Source of the DNA: an uncultured Clostridia bacterium
GTDB lineage: Bacteria > Bacillota > Clostridia > TANB77 > CAG-508
Length of the DNA: 16,141 nucleotides
Assembly: GCA_934155625.1 (NCBI GenBank)
Contig: CAKPHD010000035.1
Span: 1 to 16,141, forward strand
Reading direction: 5' to 3'
Both the position numbers and the translations under genes were made by a program. Positions 1-7,705 of the stretch are shown here, piece by piece (the first letter of the stretch is position 1; each line of letters opens with the position of its first letter). A model generated the notes under the pieces. It was not told where the DNA came from, did not search any database, and saw nothing but the letters and a program-made list of their open reading frames with translations.

Positions 1-1
1 A

Positions 2-151
2 GTATATGCTTTAGACGGACATATTCAAAAAGTATCTAATTCAATATTTTTAATAGCACCAATGAATTATGAAATAACTAACGAAATGGCTAGAGAAGAA
101 ATAAAAAGCAAACTTTCTGTTTCTTGGCTAAAGAATAATAGCATAAACTAA
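2..151 (+). CDS. sepF: Cell division protein SepF, C-terminal end (partial, runs off the left edge)
   Basis: The window opens inside a reading frame whose last 49 codons are visible, ending in TAA. The residues include VYALDGHIQKVSNSIFLIAP, which I recognise as the conserved C-terminal part of the SepF core domain. SepF is known to bind FtsZ and the membrane on the cytoplasmic face and helps anchor and bundle the Z-ring. After that motif there is a charged tail of roughly 25 residues (NEMAREEIKSKLSVSWLK and on), longer than in many SepF proteins. The gene lies only 29 bp upstream of divIVA, as expected for the sepF-divIVA end of the division cluster, although the usual ylmG and ylmH genes are not between them. 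The start and N-terminal amphipathic helix are outside the window. Identification rests on the motif and the neighbour. Confidence 0.85.
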   Translation, partial: VYALDGHIQKVSNSIFLIAPMNYEITNEMAREEIKSKLSVSWLKNNSIN

Positions 152-180
152 ATCTTTCAAAAGAACGGAGGCTATCTAAT

Positions 181-669
181 ATGATTACACCATTAGATAT
201 AGAAAATAAAAAATTTAGTAAACAAATGATGAATGGATATAATGTAGAAGAAGTTGATGAATTTTTAGATCAAATAATGCAAGATTATGAAGCAAATTAT
301 AAAGAACTTGCAGTAACAAAATCAAAAATTGATGAATTAAATAATGCATTAAATCATTATAAAAATATAGAATCAACATTACAAAATACATTAGTAATGG
401 CACAATCAACTGCAGAAGAGGTCAAAAGTGTTGCAAAACAACAAGCTGACCAAATAATAGCAGAAGCTCAAAAAGAAGCAGAAGATATTATGAAAAATTC
501 TAAAGAAGGTGCTGCAAAAGCATTAGAAGAAATTGAACAACAAACAAAAATAAAAGAGCAACAATTTAGTGATGTAAAGCAACAATTTGATATATACAAA
601 GCAAAAATGGAAGCTTTATTAATTTCACAATCAGAAATAATAAAAGAAATAAATAAAGATGATGAATAA
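181..669 (+). CDS. divIVA: DivIVA-family cell pole / division site protein
   Basis: This 162-residue protein starts with the DivIVA signature: TPLDIENKKFSK, then GYNVEEVDEFLDQIMQDYE (residues 19-37), followed by a long heptad-patterned coiled coil to the end. DivIVA is known to assemble on negatively curved membrane at septa and poles and to recruit division, growth or sporulation partners. The length is close to B. subtilis DivIVA (about 164 residues). A GGAGG ribosome binding site at 167-171 sits nine bases before the ATG. It follows sepF by 29 bp, so the two are probably co-transcribed, and a strong hairpin terminator follows. In B. subtilis DivIVA the membrane-inserting tip is Phe17-Arg18; here the matching stretch reads QMMN, without Phe or Arg and with one extra residue. 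The family call is firm; a paralogous DivIVA-like role cannot be excluded. Confidence 0.93.
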   Translation: MITPLDIENKKFSKQMMNGYNVEEVDEFLDQIMQDYEANYKELAVTKSKIDELNNALNHYKNIESTLQNTLVMAQSTAEEVKSVAKQQADQIIAEAQKEAEDIMKNSKEGAAKALEEIEQQTKIKEQQFSDVKQQFDIYKAKMEALLISQSEIIKEINKDDE

Positions 670-677
670 TAATCAAC

Positions 678-729
678 GAAAAAATTCAGAGATACCTCCT
701 AAAAAGAGAGGGATTTTTGAATTTTTTTT
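678..729 (+). terminator. Long-stem intrinsic terminator after divIVA
   Basis: Positions 678-698 can pair with 708-728 with one mismatch and a few G-U pairs; the core stem is 680-688 with 718-726. The loop is about nine bases (699-707). The 3' arm ends in an eight-T run (722-729). It begins nine bases after the divIVA stop, so it would end the sepF-divIVA transcript. Confidence 0.8.
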
Positions 730-802
730 CTAAGACTATGATAACAGTAGTATTACAATGTTACAGAAATATTAAAACTATATTACAATTTAGTTAAAAC
801 TA

Positions 803-830
803 TTGACAATATGGAAAAAAAGAATAAAAT
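803..830 (+). promoter_or_regulatory. Predicted sigma-A promoter of rsmD
   Basis: A perfect -35 box TTGACA (803-808) is followed after 16 bases by TAAAAT (825-830, one mismatch to TATAAT). It lies downstream of the divIVA terminator and 35 bases before the rsmD start, so it should drive rsmD and the following coiled-coil gene. Two imperfect direct repeats (751-780 and 781-802) lie immediately upstream. Confidence 0.65.
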
Positions 831-865
831 ATTAGTATAAAATAAGAAAGGCTGAATTTGGCACA

Positions 866-1432
866 ATGAGAATAATAAGTGGAAAAGCAAAAGGAACAAA
901 ATTATATACATTAGAAGGAACAAACACAAGACCTACACTAGACAGAGTAAAAGAATCTATATTCAATATAATACAAGGAGAAATACAAGATGCAAAAGTG
1001 TTAGATTTATTTTCAGGATGTGGTGCTATAGGTTTAGAATGTTTAAGCAGAGGGGCAAAAAAAGCAGTATTATGTGATAAATCAAAAGAAGCTATAGAAA
1101 TAATAAAAAGGAATGTACAAAAAACTCATATGGAGGATAGTGCAGAAATTTTAAATGTTGATTTTGAAGCATGTTTAGAAAAAATAAAAAATCAACAATT
1201 TGATATAATATATTTAGATCCGCCATATGCGACAGATTATATATCAAAAGCAATAACAAAAATAATAGAAAACAAAATTATTAATGCAGAAAGTATAATA
1301 ATTGTAGAAACAGATGACGAAAGAAGAATATTAAAAGAATTAGAAAACATAGAAGTACAAATTGTTGACCAAAGAAAATACGGAAGAGCAACAATAATAT
1401 TTCTTAAATTAGGAATACCTAGAAAGGGGTAA
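866..1432 (+). CDS. rsmD: 16S rRNA (guanine(966)-N(2))-methyltransferase RsmD
   Basis: This 188-residue protein is a class I SAM-dependent methyltransferase that, by family, methylates N2 of G966 of 16S rRNA during small-subunit assembly. The N-terminus MRIISGKAKG with TRPTLDRVKESIFNII (residues 21-36) is diagnostic of RsmD. The SAM-binding motif I is VLDLFSGCGAIGLE (45-58) and the catalytic motif IV is DPPY (118-121). Length matches the family (about 180-200). A GAAAGG sequence at 846-851 is a rather distant ribosome binding site (14 bases). In many Firmicutes coaD follows rsmD; here the next gene, three bases after the stop, is a coiled-coil protein instead. The N-terminal motif begins at the first Met, which supports this start. 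Confidence 0.95.
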   Translation: MRIISGKAKGTKLYTLEGTNTRPTLDRVKESIFNIIQGEIQDAKVLDLFSGCGAIGLECLSRGAKKAVLCDKSKEAIEIIKRNVQKTHMEDSAEILNVDFEACLEKIKNQQFDIIYLDPPYATDYISKAITKIIENKIINAESIIIVETDDERRILKELENIEVQIVDQRKYGRATIIFLKLGIPRKG

Positions 1433-1435
1433 ACA

Positions 1436-1939
1436 ATGGAAATCTTTACATTATTAGAAACATTAGAAGACATATTGGAAAATAGTAAAAATGTACCATT
1501 TACAAATAAAGGAATGGTAGATAAAGAGGAAATGCTTGAAATAATAAAGGAAATAAGAATAAAATTACCAGATGAGTTAAAACAAGCAAAATGGGTAAAA
1601 GAAGAAAGACAAAGAATATTAGTTGAAGCTCAAAAAGAAGCTGATGGAATAGTTAAAGAGGCTGAAAATAGAATTATTTCTATGATAGATGAACATGAAA
1701 TAACAAGAAAAGCGTATGAGCAAAAAGCAGAAATTATAGAAACAGCAAATCAAATGTCAAGAGAAATATCTCAAGGAACAAAAGAATATGCAAACAACTT
1801 ATTAGATTCAACAGAAAAAGTATTAACAGATACATTAGCTAATTTAGAAAAAAATCTTGGTCAGGCTGTTAATTTAATGGAAATTTCATTAGAAGACACA
1901 ATAAAAACAATACAAAATAGTAAAAAGGAACTTCAATAA
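1436..1939 (+). CDS. Uncharacterised coiled-coil protein (ATP synthase subunit b / DivIVA-like stalk)
   Basis: A 167-residue, highly charged, mostly helical protein without Cys, signal peptide or membrane segment. An N-terminal portion (1-50, with ELKQAKWVKEERQRILVEAQ following at 47-66) leads into an Ala/Glu/Lys heptad region of the kind found in F-type ATPase subunit b, V-type subunit E and DivIVA tails. The stretch EAQKEADGIVKEAENR (64-79) closely resembles EAQKEAEDIMKNSKEG of the DivIVA protein encoded upstream. Similar proteins often lie next to rsmD/coaD in Clostridia and are annotated loosely as ATPase; their role is unknown to me. The ribosome binding site GAAAGGGG (1422-1429) lies inside the end of rsmD, so the genes are translationally close and surely co-transcribed. 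It is not a functional ATP synthase subunit on this evidence. A scaffold or septum-associated role is only speculation. Confidence 0.75.
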   Translation: MEIFTLLETLEDILENSKNVPFTNKGMVDKEEMLEIIKEIRIKLPDELKQAKWVKEERQRILVEAQKEADGIVKEAENRIISMIDEHEITRKAYEQKAEIIETANQMSREISQGTKEYANNLLDSTEKVLTDTLANLEKNLGQAVNLMEISLEDTIKTIQNSKKELQ

Positions 1940-1947
1940 AAAGATTG

Positions 1948-1987
1948 GGGGCACGCCTTTCAAGAAAGAGAAGGGAGTGCCCCTTTT
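1948..1987 (+). terminator. Hairpin terminator or attenuator between the rsmD operon and ftsK
   Basis: GGGGCAC (1948-1954) pairs perfectly with GTGCCCC (1977-1983). The inner part 1956-1961 pairs with 1970-1975 after one mismatch, and the loop is eight bases. Only four T follow, then AATC, so termination may be partial. The ftsK ribosome binding site begins nine bases after the stem and I see no good promoter in between. Readthrough into ftsK is therefore plausible. Confidence 0.7.
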
Positions 1988-2005
1988 AATCGAGGAGGTA
2001 TAAAA

Positions 2006-4441
2006 GTGGCAAAAAGAAGAAGTAAAAGTAGAGGAAAAAGAGCCCAAAAACAATCAACAGATTTAGGATTAATTATAACAATAATATTAAGTATTTTGCT
2101 AACAGTATTAATATATACAGAATCAGGATACATAGGAATAATACTAAGTGATTTTTTTGGTGGAATGTTTGGAATAATAAAATATGTAGTGCCAATAGGA
2201 GCATTTGCAGTATCAATAAAAAAAGCATGTAAAGATGATGATGAATATATATCAGCTAAAATTTTAAAATATACAGTATTACTAATATTTGTAGCTGTAA
2301 TTCTTAGTGTATATGAAATATGCAATGGAGAAATTAATATAGAACAAAATATATCTGATGTAGTAAAAGATGCATATGCACTTGGAGAAAATAATATAGG
2401 TGGAGGAGCATTAGGAACAGTTGCTGCAGTTCCACTATTCAAATTATTGGGAAAAGTAGGAACAATTATATTAAGTGCAGGAATATCTGTAATATTATTT
2501 GCTGTAACATTTGGAATAGACATTTCAGAAATGATTAGAAATTGGATACAATCAGGAGTTGAAAACAGAAAAGAAAAACAAGAAGAAAAAATGCAAGCTA
2601 GAGAAGAAAGAAAATTGGCAAGAATGGAAGCAAGAAATGCTGAAAGAATGCAAATTCAAAAAGAAGGAAAAAGAGCAAAAAATATTAATGAAAACAGAAA
2701 AGCATATTTAGAAATAGAAGATGAACCAAAAGGACCAGAAGAAGTAGAACAAATAAAAATAAATCTAAATGGTAGAACAATAGAAGAAGAGCCTAAAAAA
2801 GGAAGAAAAAGATTTAAACATGACAAAGATGATTTAGTTCCATTAGGAATGGAAGAAAAGCCCAAAATGGAACCAGATTTTATAGAAGGAAATCTATTTA
2901 AAAAAGAAGAAGAAACAAAAGAAGAAAAAGTAAAAGAAGTATTGCAATTAGAACATGCAGTAGCAGTGGAAGATGAACATTATGAATATCCACCAGTAGA
3001 ACTATTAAGCAAAGGAACAAAAAAAGCAATAAAGGGTGGTGCAAAAGCATTAACAGATGTTGCAACTAGATTACAAAAAACCTTGTATAGTTTTGGAGTA
3101 CAAGCAAAAGTAGAAAATGTATCAGTTGGACCAGCAATTACAAGATATGAATTAAAACCAGCAGAAGGTGTACGTGTAAGCAAAATTGCTAATTTAGCTG
3201 ATGATATAGCATTAAACTTAGCAGCAGAAACAATAAGAATAGAAGCACCAATTCCAGGAAAACAAGCAGTTGGAATAGAAGTACCAAATACAGAAAAAGA
3301 AACAGTACATTTTAGAGATGTTGTAGAAAGTGATGCATTCCAAGATAGCAAATCAAAATTAAGTGTAGCATTAGGAAAAGACGTTGCAGGAAATATGGAA
3401 ATAGCAGATATTGCAAAAATGCCTCATGCATTAATAGCTGGTGCAACAGGTTCAGGAAAGAGTGTATGTATAAACACAATAATAACAAGTATAATTTATA
3501 AAGCAAAACCAAGTGAAGTAAAATTCGTAATGGTAGATCCAAAAGTTGTAGAATTATCAGTTTATAATGGAATTCCACACTTACTAATCCCAGTAGTAAC
3601 AGACCCTAAAAAAGCTGCAGGAGCATTAGCATGGGCAGTACAAGAAATGGACAATAGATATAATTTATTTGCACAAAAAGGTGTTAGAGACTTAAAAGGT
3701 TATAATGCTATGGCAGAAAAAGAAGGAATTGGAACATTGCCACAAATAGTTATAATAATAGACGAGTTGGCAGATTTAATGATGGTTGCAGCAAAAGAAG
3801 TAGAAGATTCAATTTGTAGATTAGCACAGAAAGCAAGAGCTGCAGGTATGCATTTAATAATTGCAACACAACGTCCATCTGTTGATGTAATTACAGGTAT
3901 AATAAAAGCAAATATACCATCAAGAATTGCATTTGCAGTATCATCACAAGTAGACTCAAGAACAATTTTAGACCAAGTAGGAGCAGAAAAACTATTAGGA
4001 AAAGGTGATATGTTATTTTATCCATCAGGAGCACCAAAGCCAGTAAGAGTTCAAGGTGCATTTGTATCTGATGATGAAGTAGAAAAAATTGTATCATTTG
4101 TTAAATCAAATGGAACTGCTACATATAATGAAGATATATTGGAAACAATTGAAAATGGAAATAAAGCAGATAAAGAAATATCACAAGACCAAGACCCAGA
4201 TGATGACACAGATCCATTCTTAATGGATGCAATTGATGTTGTTGTAGAAACAGGACAAGCCTCAACATCATTTATACAAAGAAGATTTAAAGTTGGATAT
4301 GCTAGAGCTGGTAGAATAATTGATCAAATGGAAGAAAGAGGAGTTATTTCTGGATACCAAGGAAGTAAGCCTCGTCAAGTTCTTATGTCTCTTGAAAAAT
4401 TACAAGAGCTTAAAATGGGCACAAATTCAGAAGAAGCATAA
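2006..4441 (+). CDS. ftsK: DNA translocase FtsK/SpoIIIE
   Basis: This 811-residue protein is the membrane-anchored hexameric ATPase that pumps chromosomal DNA through the closing septum and, in spore formers, into the forespore. The N-terminal third has several hydrophobic segments (about 20-37, 55-71, 88-104 and 152-171) for membrane anchoring. A Lys/Glu-rich linker (about 185-325) follows. The alpha/beta motor domain carries Walker A GATGSGKS (479-486) and Walker B IVIIIDE (581-587), with IATQRPSVDVITG (618-630). The C-terminal winged-helix gamma domain (about 736-797, with SFIQRRFKVGYARAGRI) reads the polar KOPS/SRS sequences. The start is GTG at 2006, six bases after a strong GAGGAGGT (1992-1999). 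The length is typical of SpoIIIE-type proteins. It heads a run of five co-directional genes. The name spoIIIE would be equally fair; the window does not show whether the organism sporulates. Confidence 0.97.
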   Translation: MAKRRSKSRGKRAQKQSTDLGLIITIILSILLTVLIYTESGYIGIILSDFFGGMFGIIKYVVPIGAFAVSIKKACKDDDEYISAKILKYTVLLIFVAVILSVYEICNGEINIEQNISDVVKDAYALGENNIGGGALGTVAAVPLFKLLGKVGTIILSAGISVILFAVTFGIDISEMIRNWIQSGVENRKEKQEEKMQAREERKLARMEARNAERMQIQKEGKRAKNINENRKAYLEIEDEPKGPEEVEQIKINLNGRTIEEEPKKGRKRFKHDKDDLVPLGMEEKPKMEPDFIEGNLFKKEEETKEEKVKEVLQLEHAVAVEDEHYEYPPVELLSKGTKKAIKGGAKALTDVATRLQKTLYSFGVQAKVENVSVGPAITRYELKPAEGVRVSKIANLADDIALNLAAETIRIEAPIPGKQAVGIEVPNTEKETVHFRDVVESDAFQDSKSKLSVALGKDVAGNMEIADIAKMPHALIAGATGSGKSVCINTIITSIIYKAKPSEVKFVMVDPKVVELSVYNGIPHLLIPVVTDPKKAAGALAWAVQEMDNRYNLFAQKGVRDLKGYNAMAEKEGIGTLPQIVIIIDELADLMMVAAKEVEDSICRLAQKARAAGMHLIIATQRPSVDVITGIIKANIPSRIAFAVSSQVDSRTILDQVGAEKLLGKGDMLFYPSGAPKPVRVQGAFVSDDEVEKIVSFVKSNGTATYNEDILETIENGNKADKEISQDQDPDDDTDPFLMDAIDVVVETGQASTSFIQRRFKVGYARAGRIIDQMEERGVISGYQGSKPRQVLMSLEKLQELKMGTNSEEA

Positions 4442-4515
4442 GTTTCGTAATAAGCCGAGGAATGTAATGCAAAGTTTTATTTAAAGCATCGAAAAAACAA
4501 AAGAAAGGAGAAGGC

Positions 4516-6018
4516 ATGTTTAAGAAAATAATAAAAAAAGATAAAAATGAAGAATTAGAAAGAATATTAGATGAAAAGCAAATAGACGAACAAGCAAGAA
4601 ATCTTCTCCAAGGAATATTATACAAAATAGAAGTTTCATATAATGACTATCAAAAAGCAAAAGCAATAGAACAAACAGAAGAACAATATGTGGACCAAAT
4701 AATAATGAACATAAAGAAAAAATGCAACAAAATACAAGTTGTAAAAGTAAGTCAAAAATTAGAAGATGAAGAGTTAGACAAAAAATTAAAAGAAAAGAAA
4801 TTTATAATTACAGAAGACGGAATAATAAGCTATCCAATAGAAGAAAAACTTTTATATGCAATAGAGAAAAAGTCAAACAACAAAAAAATCTTAAACAATA
4901 AATACGAAGAAGCAACAATTGCAGTATCAGACTTTATAAATGTAGGAAAAGACATAGATAGATTAGAAGTATTAAGAGATTTTAATGGATGGTCATGGAC
5001 GACTGTAAAAAAAGAAATCGAAAATATAGAGGCAAATCTAATATATCAAATGTTGCAAATATTATTTGGAAAAGAATTTATGGACAATTGGGTTCAAGAC
5101 AAAGATGGAATAGTAGATTATTTTGAAGCTATGGAACATGAAAAAACAAAATATGGTAAAAATACAATAAAAGATATAAAAGAATTTCTAATTAAAATTG
5201 CTATGATAAATGACATAAAAGAAAACAAAGAATTTTCAGACCAAATATCAAAAAAACTAAGAGAAATAAAAAAACAATTAAAAGAATACGAAGATACAGA
5301 AGCAAATATAGAAAGACTTTCAGAACAAAGAAAAACAGCAATGAAACAATTAAAAGATATTGAAAAAATATTAAGACAAGAATCAAGACTAATGGCAGAA
5401 TATGAAAAACGAGATAATATATTCAATATAAAAGTATTAAAAAAAGAATTTACAGACAAAAGAAATAAACTATTAAACGAAATAAGTGAATGTAATTATT
5501 TTTTAAATCCTATGAACTATATGAAAGAAAAGAAAAAACTAGAAGACAAAAAAGCAATACTAGATGTTAAAAGAACAACCAAAAAACAACAAGAAACATT
5601 AAAAATAGACTTTATTCAACAATTTCTTAAATGTTTTAATACAAAAATAAAAAACAGTACAGAACAAGAAGAAGTTGTAAAATTAATATATCAATTTAGG
5701 TATTTTATGTGCCTACCATATGATTTAGAAAATAATATAAAAGACTTAGAAAAAATAAGAGAAGATATAGAAAAAACAGAAAAATTATTAGCAAAAAAAG
5801 CAGTAGAGAAAAAAGTAATTACTAAAGTACCATTTGAAGTAATGCAACATATTTTAGAAACAAGAATAATTGTACTTGAAGAATTATATTATAAAGTAGA
5901 AAAAGAAGAAGACAAATATTATGTACAAATATTTGATGAAAATATATCAGAAGAAAAATTTGAAGTAAAATCAATAGAAAACACAAAGACAAATAAAAAA
6001 ATAAAGATATTTATATAA
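4516..6018 (+). CDS. Unrecognised 500-residue coiled-coil protein downstream of ftsK
   Basis: I do not recognise this family. The protein is hydrophilic, very rich in Lys, Glu and Ile, and has no signal peptide or clear membrane helix, so it is probably cytoplasmic. Residues 1-75 are helical. A region at about 95-210 looks globular, with EEATIAVSDF, VLRDFNGWSW (152-161) and LFGKEFMDNW (183-192) as the most distinctive, aromatic-rich stretches. Residues 235-360 form long charged coiled coils. A second globular patch follows (IYQFRYFMCLPYD, 391-403), and the end (440-500) looks beta-containing (KYYVQIFDENISEEKFEV). The ATG follows AAAGGAG (4504-4510) by five bases, a strong site. The gene starts 74 bp after ftsK and 34 bp before the beta-CASP nuclease, all in one direction, so co-transcription is likely. 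There is no Walker motif, so it is not an SMC-type ATPase. Function unknown. Confidence 0.8.
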   Translation: MFKKIIKKDKNEELERILDEKQIDEQARNLLQGILYKIEVSYNDYQKAKAIEQTEEQYVDQIIMNIKKKCNKIQVVKVSQKLEDEELDKKLKEKKFIITEDGIISYPIEEKLLYAIEKKSNNKKILNNKYEEATIAVSDFINVGKDIDRLEVLRDFNGWSWTTVKKEIENIEANLIYQMLQILFGKEFMDNWVQDKDGIVDYFEAMEHEKTKYGKNTIKDIKEFLIKIAMINDIKENKEFSDQISKKLREIKKQLKEYEDTEANIERLSEQRKTAMKQLKDIEKILRQESRLMAEYEKRDNIFNIKVLKKEFTDKRNKLLNEISECNYFLNPMNYMKEKKKLEDKKAILDVKRTTKKQQETLKIDFIQQFLKCFNTKIKNSTEQEEVVKLIYQFRYFMCLPYDLENNIKDLEKIREDIEKTEKLLAKKAVEKKVITKVPFEVMQHILETRIIVLEELYYKVEKEEDKYYVQIFDENISEEKFEVKSIENTKTNKKIKIFI

Positions 6019-6052
6019 TGGTGCAAAATGTGCACAAGAAAGGGAAGAACGT

Positions 6053-7696
6053 ATGAAAATAACATTTTTAGGAGCAACTAAAACAGTTACAGGCTCAAAC
6101 TTTTTAGTAGAAGCAGCAGGCAAAAAGTTTTTAGTAGATTGTGGAATGTATCAAGGTAGAGCTGAATTAGAAATGGAAAATTATAATCCATTTGATTATA
6201 ATCCAGCAGAAATAGATTTTATGTTGCTAACACATGCACATATAGACCATTCTGGAAGAATTCCAAAATTGTATAATGAAGGATTTAAAGGACCAATATA
6301 TGCACATAAGGCAACATGTGACTTATGTGGAATAATGTTACCAGATAGTGGTCATATTCAAGAAATGGAGTCAGAATGGAAAAACAAAAAAAGAATAAGA
6401 AAAGGAGAACAGCCATTACCACCATTATATACAGCAGAGGATGCAATAAACTGTCAAGAAATATTTGTACCAGTAAAATATGATGAAATAATACAAATAG
6501 ACGAAAATATAAATGTAAGATTTAATGATGCTGGACATATGCTAGGCTCAAGCATTATAGAAATATGGGCAACAGAAGATGGAAAAGAAACAAAAGCAGT
6601 ATTTACAGGTGATATAGGAAATAATGATTTACCATTATTAAGTGCACCAACAATGATAGAAGATTGTGATTATTTAGTAATGGAATCAACATATGGAAGC
6701 AGGTTGCATATAAGAAACAATCAAAAAGCAGAAATATTTTTAAATGTAGTATCAGAAACAATTGATAATGGAGGAACAGTAGTAATACCTTCATTTGCAG
6801 TAGGAAGAACACAAGAAATATTATACGAATTAAACAAGATAAAGGAAAACACAAGTGATGAAGAATTTATGAGAAAATATAAAACATTAATGAGAGTGCC
6901 AGTATATGTAGATAGTCCACTTGCAATATCTGCAACAGAGATATTCAAGCAAAATACTGATTTATTTGATGATGAAATAAAAGAAGAAATGGAAAGAGGA
7001 GATAATCCATTAGAATTTCCAGGATTAAAATTTACACAAACAGCAGATGAATCAAAAGCATTAAATGAAATGTCAGAATCATCAATAATAATATCAGCAA
7101 GTGGAATGTGTGATGTAGGAAGAATAAAACATCATTTAAAACACAATATTTGGAATCCAAATAGTACAATATTATTTGTAGGATATCAAGCACCAGGAAC
7201 ACTTGGATATTCAATTGTAAATGGAGCCAAAAAAGTAACAATATTTGGAGAAGAGTTTGCTGTAAATGCTAGAATTGAATATATAGAAGGATATTCAGGC
7301 CATGCTGACCAAGAATGGTTAATGAACTTTGTATATTCATTTATATCAAAGCCAACACATATCTTCTTAGTACATGGAGAAGAGGAATCTCAAGATGTAT
7401 TAAGAGATAAAATTGTAGAAGAAACAGGAATAGGAGTTACAATTCCAGAATATGGTGAAACTTATGAATTAGCAGGAGATACACAACTTGTTAACAAGAT
7501 TAGAGTTAGAAAAGCTAAGAGCATGAGACAAGAAATCTTAGCAAGACTAAACAAATTACAACGCGAAATTAAAGATATGGATGCAAGTGTAAAAGAAGAT
7601 GTAGAAAATACAGAATTACATGATGAAGATATGTTTAGAATAAATGAAAAGATAAAAGACTTAGAACAACAAATTCTAAATATTATAGAAGGGTAG
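6053..7696 (+). CDS. Metallo-beta-lactamase / beta-CASP family RNA-processing nuclease
   Basis: A 547-residue protein of the beta-CASP branch of the metallo-beta-lactamase fold (YSH1/CPSF-like), whose members cut or degrade RNA with two zinc ions. The zinc ligands are visible: HAHIDH (61-66), His162 in GHMLGS, and Asp187 in TGDIG. The beta-CASP motifs follow: Glu211 in MESTYG, PSFAVGRTQE (246-255), His417 in SGHAD and His441 in VHGEEE. The catalytic set is complete, so the enzyme should be active. The last 65 residues (about 483-547) are a charged helical extension beyond the core. It differs from RNase J1/J2, which have a different C-terminal domain. The ATG follows GAAAGGGA (6038-6045) by seven bases. 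It sits nine bases ahead of the GH15 gene. The actual substrate cannot be read from the sequence; RNA is inferred from the family. Confidence 0.9.
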   Translation: MKITFLGATKTVTGSNFLVEAAGKKFLVDCGMYQGRAELEMENYNPFDYNPAEIDFMLLTHAHIDHSGRIPKLYNEGFKGPIYAHKATCDLCGIMLPDSGHIQEMESEWKNKKRIRKGEQPLPPLYTAEDAINCQEIFVPVKYDEIIQIDENINVRFNDAGHMLGSSIIEIWATEDGKETKAVFTGDIGNNDLPLLSAPTMIEDCDYLVMESTYGSRLHIRNNQKAEIFLNVVSETIDNGGTVVIPSFAVGRTQEILYELNKIKENTSDEEFMRKYKTLMRVPVYVDSPLAISATEIFKQNTDLFDDEIKEEMERGDNPLEFPGLKFTQTADESKALNEMSESSIIISASGMCDVGRIKHHLKHNIWNPNSTILFVGYQAPGTLGYSIVNGAKKVTIFGEEFAVNARIEYIEGYSGHADQEWLMNFVYSFISKPTHIFLVHGEEESQDVLRDKIVEETGIGVTIPEYGETYELAGDTQLVNKIRVRKAKSMRQEILARLNKLQREIKDMDASVKEDVENTELHDEDMFRINEKIKDLEQQILNIIEG

Positions 7697-7705
7697 AGGA
7701 ATACG

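Noticed and set aside
2980..3351. Leftward open frame inside ftsK
   Set aside because: It is antisense to the conserved motor domain, has no ribosome binding site, and arises from the A-rich codon bias of the real gene.
5118..5459. Leftward open frame inside the 500-residue protein gene, apparently membrane-like
   Set aside because: The Phe/Ser/Leu-rich translation is what the reverse of Lys/Glu/Ile-rich coding gives; no start site signal.
6021..6035. Small hairpin GTGCA/TGCAC between the 500-residue gene and the beta-CASP gene
   Set aside because: Only five pairs and no T tract, so it is not a terminator; probably chance.
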